A stretch of 64,000 nucleotides of DNA from Micromonospora sp. NBRC 110009 (GCF_030518795.1 NZ_CP130427.1:4278001-4342000); one strand, 5' to 3'. Numbered from the stretch's first letter, positions 23,797-32,920 are shown. Program-made: numbers and translations. Notes: a model not told the origin generated them from the letters alone.

Positions 23797-24950
23797 CCGC
23801 CAACTCGGACAAGACGAGCCGCATGGCGGCGTTCCGCACGCGCTGGGACGCGATGCCGAAGCAGATCCGCTGGGCCGGCCTCGCCGCGCTGGTGATCTTC
23901 CTCTACATCCTGCCCAACAAGTGGTTCTACGAGTACCTCGGCTTCCCGATCGGCAGCGACTACTTCGCCTTCTACACCACCCGCTCGGACTTCGCGACGG
24001 TGCTCTTCGACACCGCGATCTTCGTGCTACTCGCGGTGGGCCTGAACGTCGTGGTCGGCTTCGCCGGCCTGCTCGACCTGGGCTACTTCGGTTTCTACGC
24101 GGTCGGCGCGTACACGGTGGCGCTGCTGACCTCGCCGGAGAGCCGGTTCGGGACGAACTGGCCGTGGCTGGCAGCGGTGCCTATCGCGATCCTGGTGGCG
24201 ATGGTCTCCGGCGTGATCCTCGGCGGCCCGACGCTGCGGCTGCGTGGCGACTACCTGGCGATCGTCACCCTCGGCTTCGCCGAGATGATCCGCCTGTACG
24301 CGGCCCGCAACGAGGGCATCGCCCAGGGTCAGCGGGGTATCCCGCAGATCCCGCACCCGCCGGGCACCGGGGCGGACGGCAAGGCGCTGTTCAGCGTGGA
24401 GAGCTCGAAGCCCTACTACTGGCTGATCCTCACGGTGATCATCGTGATCATCTTCGCGATGCGGAACCTGGCGAACAGCCGGGTCGGCCGCGCCTGGGTG
24501 GCGATCCGCGAGGACGAGGACGCCGCCGAGATCATGGGTGTGCCGACGTTCAAGTACAAGCTGTGGGCGTTCGCCATCGGCGCGGCGGTCGGCGGCCTGT
24601 CGGGCGCGATATTCGCCGGTAAGCAGACGTTCATCAACTCGGACAGCTTCCTGCTGGAGAACTCGATCCTGGTGCTCGCCGCGGTCATCCTCGGCGGCGC
24701 GGGCAACATCAAGGGCGCGATCGTCGGTGGCGCGCTCACCTGGTACCTGCCGGAGTGGCTGCGCGGTATCGGCGGGCTGATCGGCGTCAACTTCGACGCG
24801 GCCGAGTACCGGATCCTGGTCTTCGGCCTGGTGGTCATCGTGATGATGATCTTCCGGCCGCAGGGCCTGGTGCCCAACCGGCGCCGGGCGGCCGAGTTCG
24901 CCGACCGCCGCAAGGAAGCGGTTCCCCAGGAGACGGTGCCCAATGAGTGA
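23793..24950 (+). CDS. livM: Branched-chain amino acid ABC transporter permease LivM
   Basis: A 385-residue membrane permease with a longer N terminus than LivH. Conserved segments are GLNVVVGFAGLLDLGYFGFYAVGAYT, LRLRGDYLAIVTLGFAEMIRL and the ATPase-coupling loop NSRVGRAWVAIREDEDAAEIMGVPTFKYKL; the end AEYRILVFGLVVIVMMIFRPQGLVPNRRR is standard for LivM. The start overlaps the livH stop by 4 bp and has GGGAGGG upstream. The stop overlaps livG by 8 bp, so translation of the operon is coupled. Confidence 0.95.
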   Translation: MTANSDKTSRMAAFRTRWDAMPKQIRWAGLAALVIFLYILPNKWFYEYLGFPIGSDYFAFYTTRSDFATVLFDTAIFVLLAVGLNVVVGFAGLLDLGYFGFYAVGAYTVALLTSPESRFGTNWPWLAAVPIAILVAMVSGVILGGPTLRLRGDYLAIVTLGFAEMIRLYAARNEGIAQGQRGIPQIPHPPGTGADGKALFSVESSKPYYWLILTVIIVIIFAMRNLANSRVGRAWVAIREDEDAAEIMGVPTFKYKLWAFAIGAAVGGLSGAIFAGKQTFINSDSFLLENSILVLAAVILGGAGNIKGAIVGGALTWYLPEWLRGIGGLIGVNFDAAEYRILVFGLVVIVMMIFRPQGLVPNRRRAAEFADRRKEAVPQETVPNE

Positions 24951-25863
24951 GCCGCAGATGCACAGCGAGCGGGACGAGACCAGCGAGCGGGACATCGCCG
25001 ACGACGGTCGTAGCACCGTCGGCACCCCGCCGGAGCAGGGCGCGGACAAGCCGGTGGAGCCCACCCCCGGCGCGACCGCGCCGGCCGGGCGGGAGCCACT
25101 GCTGGAGGTCGACCACGTCACCCTCCGCTTCGGCGGTGTGGTGGCGCTGAACGACGTCGCGTTCACCCTCTACAAGGGGGAGATCCTCGGTCTGATCGGC
25201 CCGAACGGCGCCGGCAAGACCACCTGCTTCAACGCGATGACCGGGGTCTACCGGCCCACCGAGGGCGAGATCCGGTTCAAGGGGCAGCGGACCAACGGCA
25301 AGCGCCGGTCCTGGATCACCAAGGCGGGCATCGCCCGGACGTTCCAGAACATCCGGCTCTTCCCGGAGATGACCGCGCTGGAGAACGTGATGGTGGGCGC
25401 GGACGCCCACCACAAGACCAGCGTGATCTCCGCGATGCTGCGGCTGCCCCGGCACTGGCGGGAGGAGCGGCAGGGCCGCGAGAAGGCGTACGAGCTGTTG
25501 CGCTTCGTCGGCATCGAGCGTCGCGCCGGGGACCTGGCCCGCAACCTCTCGTACGGCGAGCAGCGCCGGCTGGAGATCGCCCGGGCCATGGCCACCGATC
25601 CGACCCTGCTCTGCCTGGACGAGCCGGCCGCCGGCTTCACCCCGGCGGAGAAGGAGGAACTGCTCGGTCTGATCCGCAAGATCCGGGACAACGGGACTAC
25701 CGTACTGCTCATCGAGCACGACATGCGGCTGGTCATGGGCGTCACCGACCGGATCGTCGTGCTGGAGTTCGGCAAGAAGATCGCCGAGGGCCTGCCGGCC
25801 GAGGTCCGGGACGACCCGAAGGTGATCGCCGCGTACCTGGGGGTGCCGACCGATGCTGCTTGA
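24943..25863 (+). CDS. livG: Branched-chain amino acid ABC transporter ATPase LivG
   Basis: A 306-residue ATPase. Walker A GPNGAGKTT (about residues 86-94), Q-loop in RTFQNIRLFPEMTALENVMVG, signature NLSYGEQRRLEIARAMA, Walker B LLCLDEPAAGFTP and the switch His in LLIEHDMRLVMGV are all intact. The first ~50 residues are an acidic, hydrophilic extension (SERDETSERDIADDGRSTVG and onward) not found in E. coli LivG, likely disordered. It starts inside livM (8-bp overlap). Confidence 0.95.
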   Translation: MSEPQMHSERDETSERDIADDGRSTVGTPPEQGADKPVEPTPGATAPAGREPLLEVDHVTLRFGGVVALNDVAFTLYKGEILGLIGPNGAGKTTCFNAMTGVYRPTEGEIRFKGQRTNGKRRSWITKAGIARTFQNIRLFPEMTALENVMVGADAHHKTSVISAMLRLPRHWREERQGREKAYELLRFVGIERRAGDLARNLSYGEQRRLEIARAMATDPTLLCLDEPAAGFTPAEKEELLGLIRKIRDNGTTVLLIEHDMRLVMGVTDRIVVLEFGKKIAEGLPAEVRDDPKVIAAYLGVPTDAA

Positions 25864-26563
25864 GATCAAGGACCTGACCCTGCTGTACGGCCGGATCCAG
25901 GCGCTGCACGGGATCAGCCTGCACGTCAACGAGGGCGAGGTGGTGGCGCTGATCGGCGCGAACGGCGCCGGCAAGACCACCACCATGCGGGCGATCTCCG
26001 GGCTGCGCCCGGCGGCGACCGGTTCGATCGTCTTCGACGGCACGGACGTCACCCGGATGCGGGCCGACCTGCGGGTGGTCCGGGGCATCGGGCAGGCGCC
26101 CGAGGGTCGGGGCGTCTTCCCCGGCATGACCGTCCTGGAGAACCTGGAGATGGGGGCGTACACCCGCCGGGACCGGTCGGGCATCGCCGAGGACATGAAG
26201 ATGGTCATGGACCTCTTCCCCCGGCTCGCCGAGCGGCGCAAGCAGCCCGGCGGCACGCTCTCCGGCGGTGAGCAGCAGATGCTGGCGGTGGGTCGGGCGC
26301 TGATGGCCCGCCCGCGGCTGCTGCTGCTCGACGAGCCCTCGATGGGTCTCGCGCCGATGCTGATCCAGCAGATCTTCGAGATCATCACCCGGATCAACGA
26401 GCAGGGCACCACCATCCTGCTGGTGGAGCAGAACGCCCAGCAGGCGCTCTCCCGCGCCCACCGGGGCTACGTGCTGGAGACCGGCCGGATCGTCAAGGAG
26501 GGCACCGGCCGGGACCTGCTGCACGACCCGGCGGTCAAGGAGGCCTACCTCGGCGTGGCCTGA
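25853..26563 (+). CDS. livF: Branched-chain amino acid ABC transporter ATPase LivF
   Basis: A 236-residue ATPase, the usual LivF length. Walker A GANGAGKTTTM, Q-loop segment GIGQAPEGRGVFPGMTVLENL, signature TLSGGEQQMLAVGRALM, Walker B LLLLDEPSMGLAP and switch His replaced by Gln (LLVEQNAQQAL), as is normal for LivF. It starts 11 bp inside livG. The operon ends with a strong intrinsic terminator. Confidence 0.95.
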   Translation: MLLEIKDLTLLYGRIQALHGISLHVNEGEVVALIGANGAGKTTTMRAISGLRPAATGSIVFDGTDVTRMRADLRVVRGIGQAPEGRGVFPGMTVLENLEMGAYTRRDRSGIAEDMKMVMDLFPRLAERRKQPGGTLSGGEQQMLAVGRALMARPRLLLLDEPSMGLAPMLIQQIFEIITRINEQGTTILLVEQNAQQALSRAHRGYVLETGRIVKEGTGRDLLHDPAVKEAYLGVA

Positions 26564-26571
26564 GTCGTACC

Positions 26572-26617
26572 GCCGGCGGCCGGTCGTCCCTCGCGGGGCG
26601 GCCGGCCGCCGGCTTTT
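26572..26617 (+). terminator. Intrinsic terminator of the liv operon
   Basis: GCCGGCGGCCGG (26572-26583) pairs perfectly with CCGGCCGCCGGC (26602-26613), followed directly by TTTT. This is the most canonical rho-independent terminator in the window. Confidence 0.85.
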
Positions 26618-26654
26618 GCGGTGTCGCCGTCCCCGGGTTGTCGGGCGTACGGAC

Positions 26655-26660
26655 TAGAGT
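26655..26660 (+). promoter_or_regulatory. -10 element (TAGAGT), leaderless polA
   Basis: TAGAGT ends 7 nt before GTG 26668, with no Shine-Dalgarno between. The -35 region lies near the liv terminator and shows no consensus. Confidence 0.5.
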
Positions 26661-26667
26661 CGCTGCC

Positions 26668-29367
26668 GTGACAGCTACGACGCCGCGCCTGCTCCTCGTC
26701 GACGGACATTCCCTGGCATACCGGGCGTTCTTCGCCCTGCCGGTGGAGAACTTCTCCACCACCACGGGGCAGCCGACCAACGCCGTCTACGGCTTCACCT
26801 CGATGCTGATCAACGTGCTCCGCGACGAGCAGCCCACCCACATCGTGGTCGCCTTCGACGTCTCCCGGCGGTCCTTCCGCACCGAGAAGTACGCCGAGTA
26901 CAAGGCCGGCCGCAGCGAGACCCCGACCGACTTCAAGGGCCAGGTCAGCCTGGTCAAGGAGGTCCTCGCGGCGCTGCGCGTCCCGGTGGTGGAGAAGGAG
27001 GGCTACGAGGCCGACGACGTCATCGCCACCCTCGCCTGCCAGGCCCGCGACCAGGGCATGGAGGTGCTGATCACCACCGGCGACCGGGACGCCTTCCAGC
27101 TCGTCGGCGACCGGGTCACCGTGCTCTACCCGCGCAAGGGCGTCTCCGACCTGGCCCGGATGGACCCCGCCGCGGTCGAGGCGAAGTACGGCGTCGGCCC
27201 GGACCGCTATCGCGACCTGGCCGCCCTGGTCGGCGAGACCAGCGACAACCTCCCCGGCGTCCCCGGCGTCGGCCCGAAGACCGCGGCCAAGTGGATCAAC
27301 CTGTACGGCGGGGTGGACGGCGTCATCGCCCGCGCCGACGAGATCAAGGGCAAGGCCGGTGACAGCCTGCGCGAGCGGCTCGCCGACGTGATCCGCAACT
27401 ACGAGATCAACTGCCTGGTCGCCGACCTGGAGCTGCCGGTGCGTCCCGAGGACAGCCGCTGGCAGGGCTGGGACCGGGAGGCCGTGCACCAGGTCTTCGA
27501 CACCCTCCAGTTCCGCATCCTGCGCGACCGGCTCTACCAGTACCTCGAGGCGGTCGAGCCGGAGGCCGAGGCGGGCTTCGAGCTGGCCGGGCAGCGGCTC
27601 ACCGAGCCCGGCGCGGTCGCCGGGTGGCTGGCGACCCACGTGCCGGCCGGCACCCCGGTCGGAATGGCGGTGAAGCTCGACACGGGCCCCAACCGGCGGC
27701 ACACCGCCACGGTGACCGGGCTGGCCCTGGCCACCGCCGGGGGCGCGGCGGCCTGGTTCGACCCGGCCGCCCTGGACCCCGAGGACGACGCGGCCCTGGC
27801 CGGCTGGCTGGCCGACGACACCCGCCCCAAGGTGCTGCACGACAGCAAGCCGGCGGTGCTGGCCTTCGCCGCGCACGGCTGGGACCTGCAGGGCATCGTC
27901 CGCGACACCCAGATCGCCGCCTACCTGGCCCGCCCCGACCAGCGCTCCTACGACCTGACCGACCTGGCGCTGCGCTACCTGCACCGGGAGCTGCGGGTCG
28001 ACGCCCCGGAGACCGGCCAGCTCACCCTCGACGGGCTGGGCAACGACGGCGAGGCCGAGCAGAACCTGATGCTCCAGGCCCGGGCCACCCTCGACCTGGC
28101 CGACGCGATCGACGCCGAGCTGTCCCGCGACGGCGAGCAGTCGGCCCGGCTGATGGCCGGCGTCGAGCTGCCGCTGATGCGGGTGCTGGCCACCATGGAG
28201 CGCACCGGCATCGCCGCGGACACCGAATACCTCTCCGAGCTGGAGGCGCACTTCGCCGCCGAGGTGAAGGCCGCCGCCCAGGGCGCGTACGCGGCGGTCG
28301 GCCGGGAGTTCAACCTCGGCTCGCCCAAGCAGCTCCAGGAGATTCTCTTCGGCGAGCTGGGCCTGCCCAAGACCAAGAAGATCAAGACCGGCTACACCAC
28401 CGACGCCGACGCCCTCCAGTGGCTCTACGCCCAGCAGCCGCACCAGGTGCTGGAGTTCCTGCTGCGCCACCGGGACGTGGCCAAGCTGAAGTCGACCGTC
28501 GACGGGCTGCTCAAGTCGGTCTCCGACGACGGCCGCATCCACACCACGTTCAACCAGACGGTGGCGGCCACCGGCCGGCTCTCCTCGACCGAGCCCAACC
28601 TGCAGAACATCCCGATCCGCACCGAGGAGGGGCGGCGGATCCGGCGCGCCTTCGTGGTCGGCGCGGGCTACGACGGCCTGCTCACCGCCGACTACAGCCA
28701 GATCGAGATGCGGATCATGGCGCACCTGTCGTCGGACGACGCGCTGATCGAGGCGTTCAACTCCGGGCGCGACTTCCACGCCGCCACCGCCTCCTCGGTC
28801 TTCGCCGTGCCGGTCGAGCAGGTCACCGCCGACCAGCGGCGCAAGATCAAGGCGATGAACTACGGCCTGGCCTACGGGCTGAGCGCGTTCGGCCTGTCCC
28901 AGCAGCTCGGGATCAGCACCGAGGAGGCGCGCGGGCTGATGGAGAACTACTTCGCCGGCTTCGGCGGGGTCCGCGACTACCTGCAGGAGGTGGTGGCCCG
29001 GGCCCGGCAGGACGGCTACACCTCCACCATCCTGGGCCGCCGCCGCTACCTGCCCGACCTGGTCAGCGACAACCGGCAGCGCCGGGAGATCGCCGAGCGG
29101 ATGGCGCTCAACGCCCCGATCCAGGGTTCGGCGGCCGACATCATCAAGGTCGCCATGCTGCACGTCGACACGGCGCTGCGCGACGCCGGGCTGCGCTCCC
29201 GGATGCTCCTCCAGGTGCACGACGAGCTGGTCTTCGAGGTCGCCCCGGGTGAGCGGCAGGCCCTGGAGGCCCTGGTCCGCAAGGAGATGGGGGAGGCGTA
29301 CCCGCTGTCGGTGCCGCTGGAGGTCTCCGTGGGCGAGGGCCGCGACTGGAACAGCGCCGACCACTGA
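26668..29367 (+). CDS. polA: DNA polymerase I
   Basis: An 899-residue PolA for Okazaki-fragment processing and repair. The N-terminal 5'-3' exonuclease/FEN domain (about 1-300) is intact: LLLVDGHSLAYRAFF, FDVSRRSFRTEKYAEYKAGR, EGYEADDVIATLA and TGDRDAFQLV. The middle domain (about 310-490) lacks the DxE and YxxxD metal-binding acids, so proofreading is probably absent, as is known for mycobacterial PolA. The polymerase domain is complete: motif A DYSQIEMRIMAHLS, O-helix RRKIKAMNYGLAYG, motif C LQVHDELVFEV. GTG 26668 is chosen because conserved sequence begins at once (TTPRLLLVDG) and the -10 fits a leaderless start. Confidence 0.97.
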   Translation: MTATTPRLLLVDGHSLAYRAFFALPVENFSTTTGQPTNAVYGFTSMLINVLRDEQPTHIVVAFDVSRRSFRTEKYAEYKAGRSETPTDFKGQVSLVKEVLAALRVPVVEKEGYEADDVIATLACQARDQGMEVLITTGDRDAFQLVGDRVTVLYPRKGVSDLARMDPAAVEAKYGVGPDRYRDLAALVGETSDNLPGVPGVGPKTAAKWINLYGGVDGVIARADEIKGKAGDSLRERLADVIRNYEINCLVADLELPVRPEDSRWQGWDREAVHQVFDTLQFRILRDRLYQYLEAVEPEAEAGFELAGQRLTEPGAVAGWLATHVPAGTPVGMAVKLDTGPNRRHTATVTGLALATAGGAAAWFDPAALDPEDDAALAGWLADDTRPKVLHDSKPAVLAFAAHGWDLQGIVRDTQIAAYLARPDQRSYDLTDLALRYLHRELRVDAPETGQLTLDGLGNDGEAEQNLMLQARATLDLADAIDAELSRDGEQSARLMAGVELPLMRVLATMERTGIAADTEYLSELEAHFAAEVKAAAQGAYAAVGREFNLGSPKQLQEILFGELGLPKTKKIKTGYTTDADALQWLYAQQPHQVLEFLLRHRDVAKLKSTVDGLLKSVSDDGRIHTTFNQTVAATGRLSSTEPNLQNIPIRTEEGRRIRRAFVVGAGYDGLLTADYSQIEMRIMAHLSSDDALIEAFNSGRDFHAATASSVFAVPVEQVTADQRRKIKAMNYGLAYGLSAFGLSQQLGISTEEARGLMENYFAGFGGVRDYLQEVVARARQDGYTSTILGRRRYLPDLVSDNRQRREIAERMALNAPIQGSAADIIKVAMLHVDTALRDAGLRSRMLLQVHDELVFEVAPGERQALEALVRKEMGEAYPLSVPLEVSVGEGRDWNSADH

Positions 29368-29399
29368 CGGCGGTGCGGGCGGGCGTCAGGCCCGCCGAG

Positions 29400-29430
29400 C
29401 CGGGTCGTGGCCCGGGTCGTGGCCCGGGTC
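29400..29430. repeat. Short 12-bp tandem repeat after polA
   Basis: CCGGGTCGTGGC occurs twice in tandem (29400-29411 and 29412-29423), then a third partial copy (CCGGGTC) reaching the stop of the convergent DUF3140 gene. It may be slippage sequence. Confidence 0.6.
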
Positions 29431-29860
29431 AGCGTCCCGGGCCGCGGCGTTCCTTCGGCGGGGCGCCGTGCCGCTGCAGGGCCTTCCGGGACGGGCCGCC
29501 GGGTGGCGGGAGGGGCGCCCTGACCGGGTCGTGACCCCAGTTCATCAGGGAATACCGCCACCGGGTCCGGCGGACGTCGCCGCTCGGGCGCTGGGCCATG
29601 TGCCGCCGGACGTACCCGACGACCTTGCGCATGTGCTGGTAGTCGGCCTCGGAGAGCTGGTCCCGCTTGCGGCGCAGCAGCTCGATGATCTTCCGGCCGG
29701 ACTCGTGGCCGACCGACTCGCCGCCCCCGGTGCCCTTCTTCCGCCAGCCGACGTGCTTCGACTCGTCGGTCTCCAGCCACCGCTGGAGCTCGCCCGGCTT
29801 CATGTTCACCGCCTCGGCGAACTCCTGGTAGGTGTCCCGACCGCCGTCACTTCGGCTCAC
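29429..29860 (-). CDS. DUF3140 protein
   Basis: A 143-residue hydrophilic basic protein. It resembles DUF3140: YQEFAEAVNMKPGELQRWLETDESKHVGWRKKG followed by SVGHESGRKIIELLRRKRDQLSEADYQHMRKVVGYVRRHMAQRP and WRYSLMNWGHDP. The first part looks like a helical DNA- or protein-binding module. No catalytic motif is visible and function is unknown. Its start lies 14 bp inside the DUF2945 gene, so the two are cotranscribed and probably work together. Confidence 0.85.
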   Translation of the reverse strand: MSRSDGGRDTYQEFAEAVNMKPGELQRWLETDESKHVGWRKKGTGGGESVGHESGRKIIELLRRKRDQLSEADYQHMRKVVGYVRRHMAQRPSGDVRRTRWRYSLMNWGHDPVRAPLPPPGGPSRKALQRHGAPPKERRGPGR

Positions 29861-30068
29861 GGCGCAGCGCCTCCGGTCGGTGGGCGACCTCCCGGCCCGA
29901 GTGGTCGTTGCGGATCCGGTACTGCGGGTCCTCCGCTGAGGCGTTCACCGCGTGCCCGCGTACGTGGGTGCGGTCGACCAGCTTCTCCTTGACCACGCCG
30001 TGCCCCCGGCCGCTGTGGCTGGCCCAGGAGACGTGGTCGCCGTTGCGGAATTCCTCCTTCTCAGCCAT
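29847..30068 (-). CDS. DUF2945 (TUDOR-like) protein
   Basis: A 73-residue protein matching the DUF2945 or hypervirulence-associated TUDOR-like family: FRNGDHVSWASHSGRGHGVVKEKLVDRTHVRGHAVNASAEDPQYRIRNDHSGREVAHRPEALRR, an SH3-like beta barrel with the VSW and PQYRI strands. ATG 30068 has GGAGGG immediately upstream. It is the first gene of a two-gene operon with DUF3140. Biochemical role is unknown; stress-linked roles have been suggested for the family, but nothing here proves this. Confidence 0.88.
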   Translation of the reverse strand: MAEKEEFRNGDHVSWASHSGRGHGVVKEKLVDRTHVRGHAVNASAEDPQYRIRNDHSGREVAHRPEALRREPK

Positions 30069-30107
30069 GCCCTCCGGGTACCCGGGGCCGCCGGGCGGAA
30101 ACGACGG

Positions 30108-30914
30108 CTACCCGGCGGCGGGCTTCTCCGCCACGAAGATGGCGGTGCCGGGGAAGAGCCGGCCGCGCAGCGGGCTCCACTGCCCCCAGATCCCCTCGTG
30201 CCCCGCCGGCCACTCCGGTTCCACCAGGTCCAGCAGCCGGAACCCGGCGCCGACCAGCTCCCGGATCCGGTCGCCGAGGGTGCGGTGCTGCTCGACGTAG
30301 GTGGCGACCCCGTGTTGGTCCTGCTCGACGTAGGGGGAGCGGTCGAAGTACGAGTGCACCGCGGTGAGCCCGCCCTCGCCCGGGCCGTCGAGGAAGATCC
30401 AGCGCATCGGGTGGGTGACGGAGAAGACCCAGCGGCCGCCGGGGCGCAGCACCCGGGCCACCTCGCGCATCACCGCCGCCGAGTCGTCCACGAACGGGAT
30501 CGCGCCGAACGCGGTGCAGACGCTGTCGAACGCGGCGTCGGCGAAGGGTAGGGCGAGGGCGTCGGCCTGCACCAGCGGCACGCGTACGCCGGTGCGGACG
30601 GCGGCCTGCGCGGCGTGCCGCAGCATGCCGGCGGAGAGGTCCAGGGCGACCGGGCGGGCGCCCTGGGTGGCCAGCCAGCGGGCGGCGGCGGCCGCGCCGC
30701 AGCCGAGTTCGAGGATCCGGCGGCCGGCGACGTCGCCGAGCAGCCGGGCGTCGGCCTCGCGCAGTCCCTCCGGGCACCAGACGAAGTCCACGTCGCCCAG
30801 GAACGTGCCGTGTTCGGCCTGGTAGTCGTCGGCGTCGCCGTCCCACCAGCCGCGGTTGGCCCGGCGGATCTCGGTGGCGTCCACCCGGCGCCGGGTCACT
30901 CTGTCGTCGTCCAC
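30108..30914 (-). CDS. Class I SAM-dependent methyltransferase
   Basis: A 268-residue Rossmann methyltransferase. Motif I is ILELGCGAAAAARWLA, the acidic end of strand 2 is VALDLSAGMLRHA, motif II DALALPFADAAFDSVCTAFGAIPFV, and post-motif VLRPGGRWVFSVTHPMRWIF. The substrate-binding C-terminal part contains EPEWPAGHEGIWGQWSPLRGRLFPGTAIFVAEKP, shared with a methyltransferase often found beside rpsA in actinomycetes (from memory). The GTG at 30914 lies 6 nt after a TAGCGT -10, so it may be leaderless. Substrate unknown. It is divergent from rpsA. Confidence 0.88.
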   Translation of the reverse strand: MDDDRVTRRRVDATEIRRANRGWWDGDADDYQAEHGTFLGDVDFVWCPEGLREADARLLGDVAGRRILELGCGAAAAARWLATQGARPVALDLSAGMLRHAAQAAVRTGVRVPLVQADALALPFADAAFDSVCTAFGAIPFVDDSAAVMREVARVLRPGGRWVFSVTHPMRWIFLDGPGEGGLTAVHSYFDRSPYVEQDQHGVATYVEQHRTLGDRIRELVGAGFRLLDLVEPEWPAGHEGIWGQWSPLRGRLFPGTAIFVAEKPAAG

Positions 30915-31282
30915 CCGCTCACGCTAGGGCCCCGTCCGGGTGAACCGTCGCCGGCCCACCCTTCTCCGCTGCGGCGGGTGGGACTGATGTGACGGACGAG
31001 ACAGGTGTGGCCCCTTACCGCGCGAAATCTCCGCTTTCGCAACTGACGAGGTCGCGGAGACCTGGGAGGGCTTGCACGCTGTGGTAATGCAGCGGGTAGG
31101 CTAGACGATGCGCTCGCGGATCGTGTGCCTCGGCAGGGAGCAGGTGTGCGGTCACCGGAGCCACTAATGATCTTCTCATGGCGATCGTTCGGTGTGCCCG
31201 GCGACGGATCCGCTGGCGCGGACTGAGTCACCGCGACGCCCACGCCTGCTGTGACACCCATCCGACCGGAGCAACCGCCCAC
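30915..31282 (+). promoter_or_regulatory. Divergent promoters and long rpsA leader
   Basis: This 368-bp stretch has no convincing gene. On the minus strand TAGCGT (30926-30921) sits 6 nt before the methyltransferase start. On the plus strand TTGCAC (31072-31077) and TAGGCT (31097-31102), 19 bp apart, are the best rpsA promoter, giving a leader of about 175 nt. An in-frame ATG at 31178 would add 35 residues to RpsA but has no Shine-Dalgarno and the extension is unlike S1, so I treat it as leader. Autoregulation by S1, known in E. coli, is possible. Confidence 0.5.
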
Positions 31283-32767
31283 ATGACGAGCAGCATCGAG
31301 GCCACCTCGAGCGCCAACAAGGTCACCGTCGACGACCTCGGCTCTGAGGAAGCTTTCCTCGCCGCGATCGACGAGACCATCAAGTACTTCAACGACGGCG
31401 ACATTGTCGAAGGCACCGTCGTCAAGGTCGATCGGGACGAGGTCCTGCTCGACATCGGCTACAAGACCGAGGGCGTGATCCCCTCTCGGGAGCTGTCGAT
31501 CAAGCACGACGTGGACCCGGCCGAGGTGGTTTCGGTCGGTGACCACATCGAGGCCCTCGTCCTCCAGAAGGAGGACAAGGAGGGTCGCCTGATCCTCTCC
31601 AAGAAGCGGGCGCAGTACGAGCGGGCCTGGGGCACGATCGAGAAGATCAAGGACGAGGACGGCGTCGTCCGCGGCTCGGTCATCGAGGTCGTCAAGGGCG
31701 GTCTCATCCTCGACATCGGCCTGCGCGGCTTCCTGCCCGCCTCGCTCGTGGAGATGCGGCGGGTGCGCGACCTGCAGCCGTACGTCGGCCGCGAGCTCGA
31801 GGCCAAGATCATCGAGCTGGACAAGAACCGCAACAACGTGGTCCTGTCCCGCCGGGCCTGGCTGGAGCAGACGCAGTCCGAGGTGCGCACCGAGTTCCTC
31901 AACAAGCTGCAGAAGGGCCAGGTCCGCAAGGGCGTCGTATCCTCGATCGTCAACTTCGGCGCGTTCGTCGACCTGGGCGGCGTGGACGGCCTGGTGCACG
32001 TCTCCGAGCTCTCCTGGAAGCACATCGACCACCCGTCCGAGGTCGTCGAGGTCGGCCAGGAGGTCGAGGTCGAGGTCCTGGACGTCGACCTGGACCGCGA
32101 GCGGGTCTCGCTGTCGCTGAAGGCGACCCAGGAGGACCCGTGGCGTCAGTTCGCCCGCACCCACGCGATCCAGCAGATCGTGCCGGGTAAGGTCACCAAG
32201 CTCGTGCCGTTCGGCGCCTTCGTCCGGGTGGACGACGGGATCGAGGGCCTGGTCCACATCTCCGAGCTGGCCGAGCGCCACGTGGAGATCCCGGAGCAGG
32301 TCGTCCAGGTCGGCTCCGAGGTCATGGTCAAGGTCATCGACATCGACCTGGAGCGGCGCCGGATCTCGCTGTCGCTCAAGCAGGCCAACGAGGGCTTCGT
32401 CGAGGGCGAGGAGCACTTCGACCCGACCCTCTACGGCATGGCCGCGACCTACGACGAGCAGGGCAACTACATCTACCCGGAGGGCTTCGACCCGGAGACG
32501 GGCGAGTGGCTCGAGGGTTACGACAAGCAGCGCGAGACCTGGGAGAACCAGTACGCCGAGGCGCGTCAGCGCTGGGAGGCCCACACCAAGCAGGTGCAGT
32601 CCTCCCGGGCCGCCGACGCCGAGGCCGCTGCCAACCCGGCTCCGGCCGTGTCCGGCACGACCACCACGACCACGGCGCCGAGCCGTCAGGCCGAGGAGCC
32701 GGCCGGCACCCTGGCCACCGACGAGGCGCTCGCCGCGCTGCGGGAGAAGCTCGCCGGCGGCAAGTGA
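31283..32767 (+). CDS. rpsA: 30S ribosomal protein S1
   Basis: A 494-residue S1 with four OB-fold S1 domains (about 35-105, 120-190, 205-278, 290-365), each showing G-x-V-x-x-I/V-x-x-G-x-F/L-V/I-D pattern: GDIVEGTVVKVDRDEVLLDIG, DGVVRGSVIEVVKGGLILDIG, GQVRKGVVSSIVNFGAFVDLG, VPGKVTKLVPFGAFVRVDDG. The C-terminal ~130 residues are acidic, Thr/Ala-rich and not an S1 fold, and end in LREKLAGGK, as in actinobacterial S1. It binds mRNA on the 30S subunit. ATG 31283 starts the conserved N terminus with a weak GGAG 11 nt upstream. A strong terminator follows. Confidence 0.97.
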   Translation: MTSSIEATSSANKVTVDDLGSEEAFLAAIDETIKYFNDGDIVEGTVVKVDRDEVLLDIGYKTEGVIPSRELSIKHDVDPAEVVSVGDHIEALVLQKEDKEGRLILSKKRAQYERAWGTIEKIKDEDGVVRGSVIEVVKGGLILDIGLRGFLPASLVEMRRVRDLQPYVGRELEAKIIELDKNRNNVVLSRRAWLEQTQSEVRTEFLNKLQKGQVRKGVVSSIVNFGAFVDLGGVDGLVHVSELSWKHIDHPSEVVEVGQEVEVEVLDVDLDRERVSLSLKATQEDPWRQFARTHAIQQIVPGKVTKLVPFGAFVRVDDGIEGLVHISELAERHVEIPEQVVQVGSEVMVKVIDIDLERRRISLSLKQANEGFVEGEEHFDPTLYGMAATYDEQGNYIYPEGFDPETGEWLEGYDKQRETWENQYAEARQRWEAHTKQVQSSRAADAEAAANPAPAVSGTTTTTTAPSRQAEEPAGTLATDEALAALREKLAGGK

Positions 32768-32794
32768 CCCTGCGGCAGGCTCGCTGACGACGAC

Positions 32795-32854
32795 GGGCCC
32801 CGCCCCCACGATCCGGTTCCACCGGGTCGCCGGGGGCGGGGCCCGCGCCGTTTT
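32795..32854 (+). terminator. Intrinsic terminator of rpsA
   Basis: GGGCCCCGCCCCC (32795-32807) pairs perfectly with GGGGGCGGGGCCC (32832-32844); TTTT follows 6 nt later. The loop is 24 nt. Confidence 0.75.
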
Positions 32855-32920
32855 CCGGGTCCCGTCGCACGCCCCCGGGGCGAATTTGGCCCCGGCAGGG
32901 TGATCGGGTTGACTGGTCCG

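Noticed and set aside
29400..29430. CRISPR or larger repeat array
   Set aside because: Only two and a half 12-bp units; no spacer-repeat structure here or elsewhere in the window.
31178..31282. 35-residue N-terminal extension of RpsA
   Set aside because: No Shine-Dalgarno at ATG 31178 and the translated part is unlike S1; it overlaps the likely leader.
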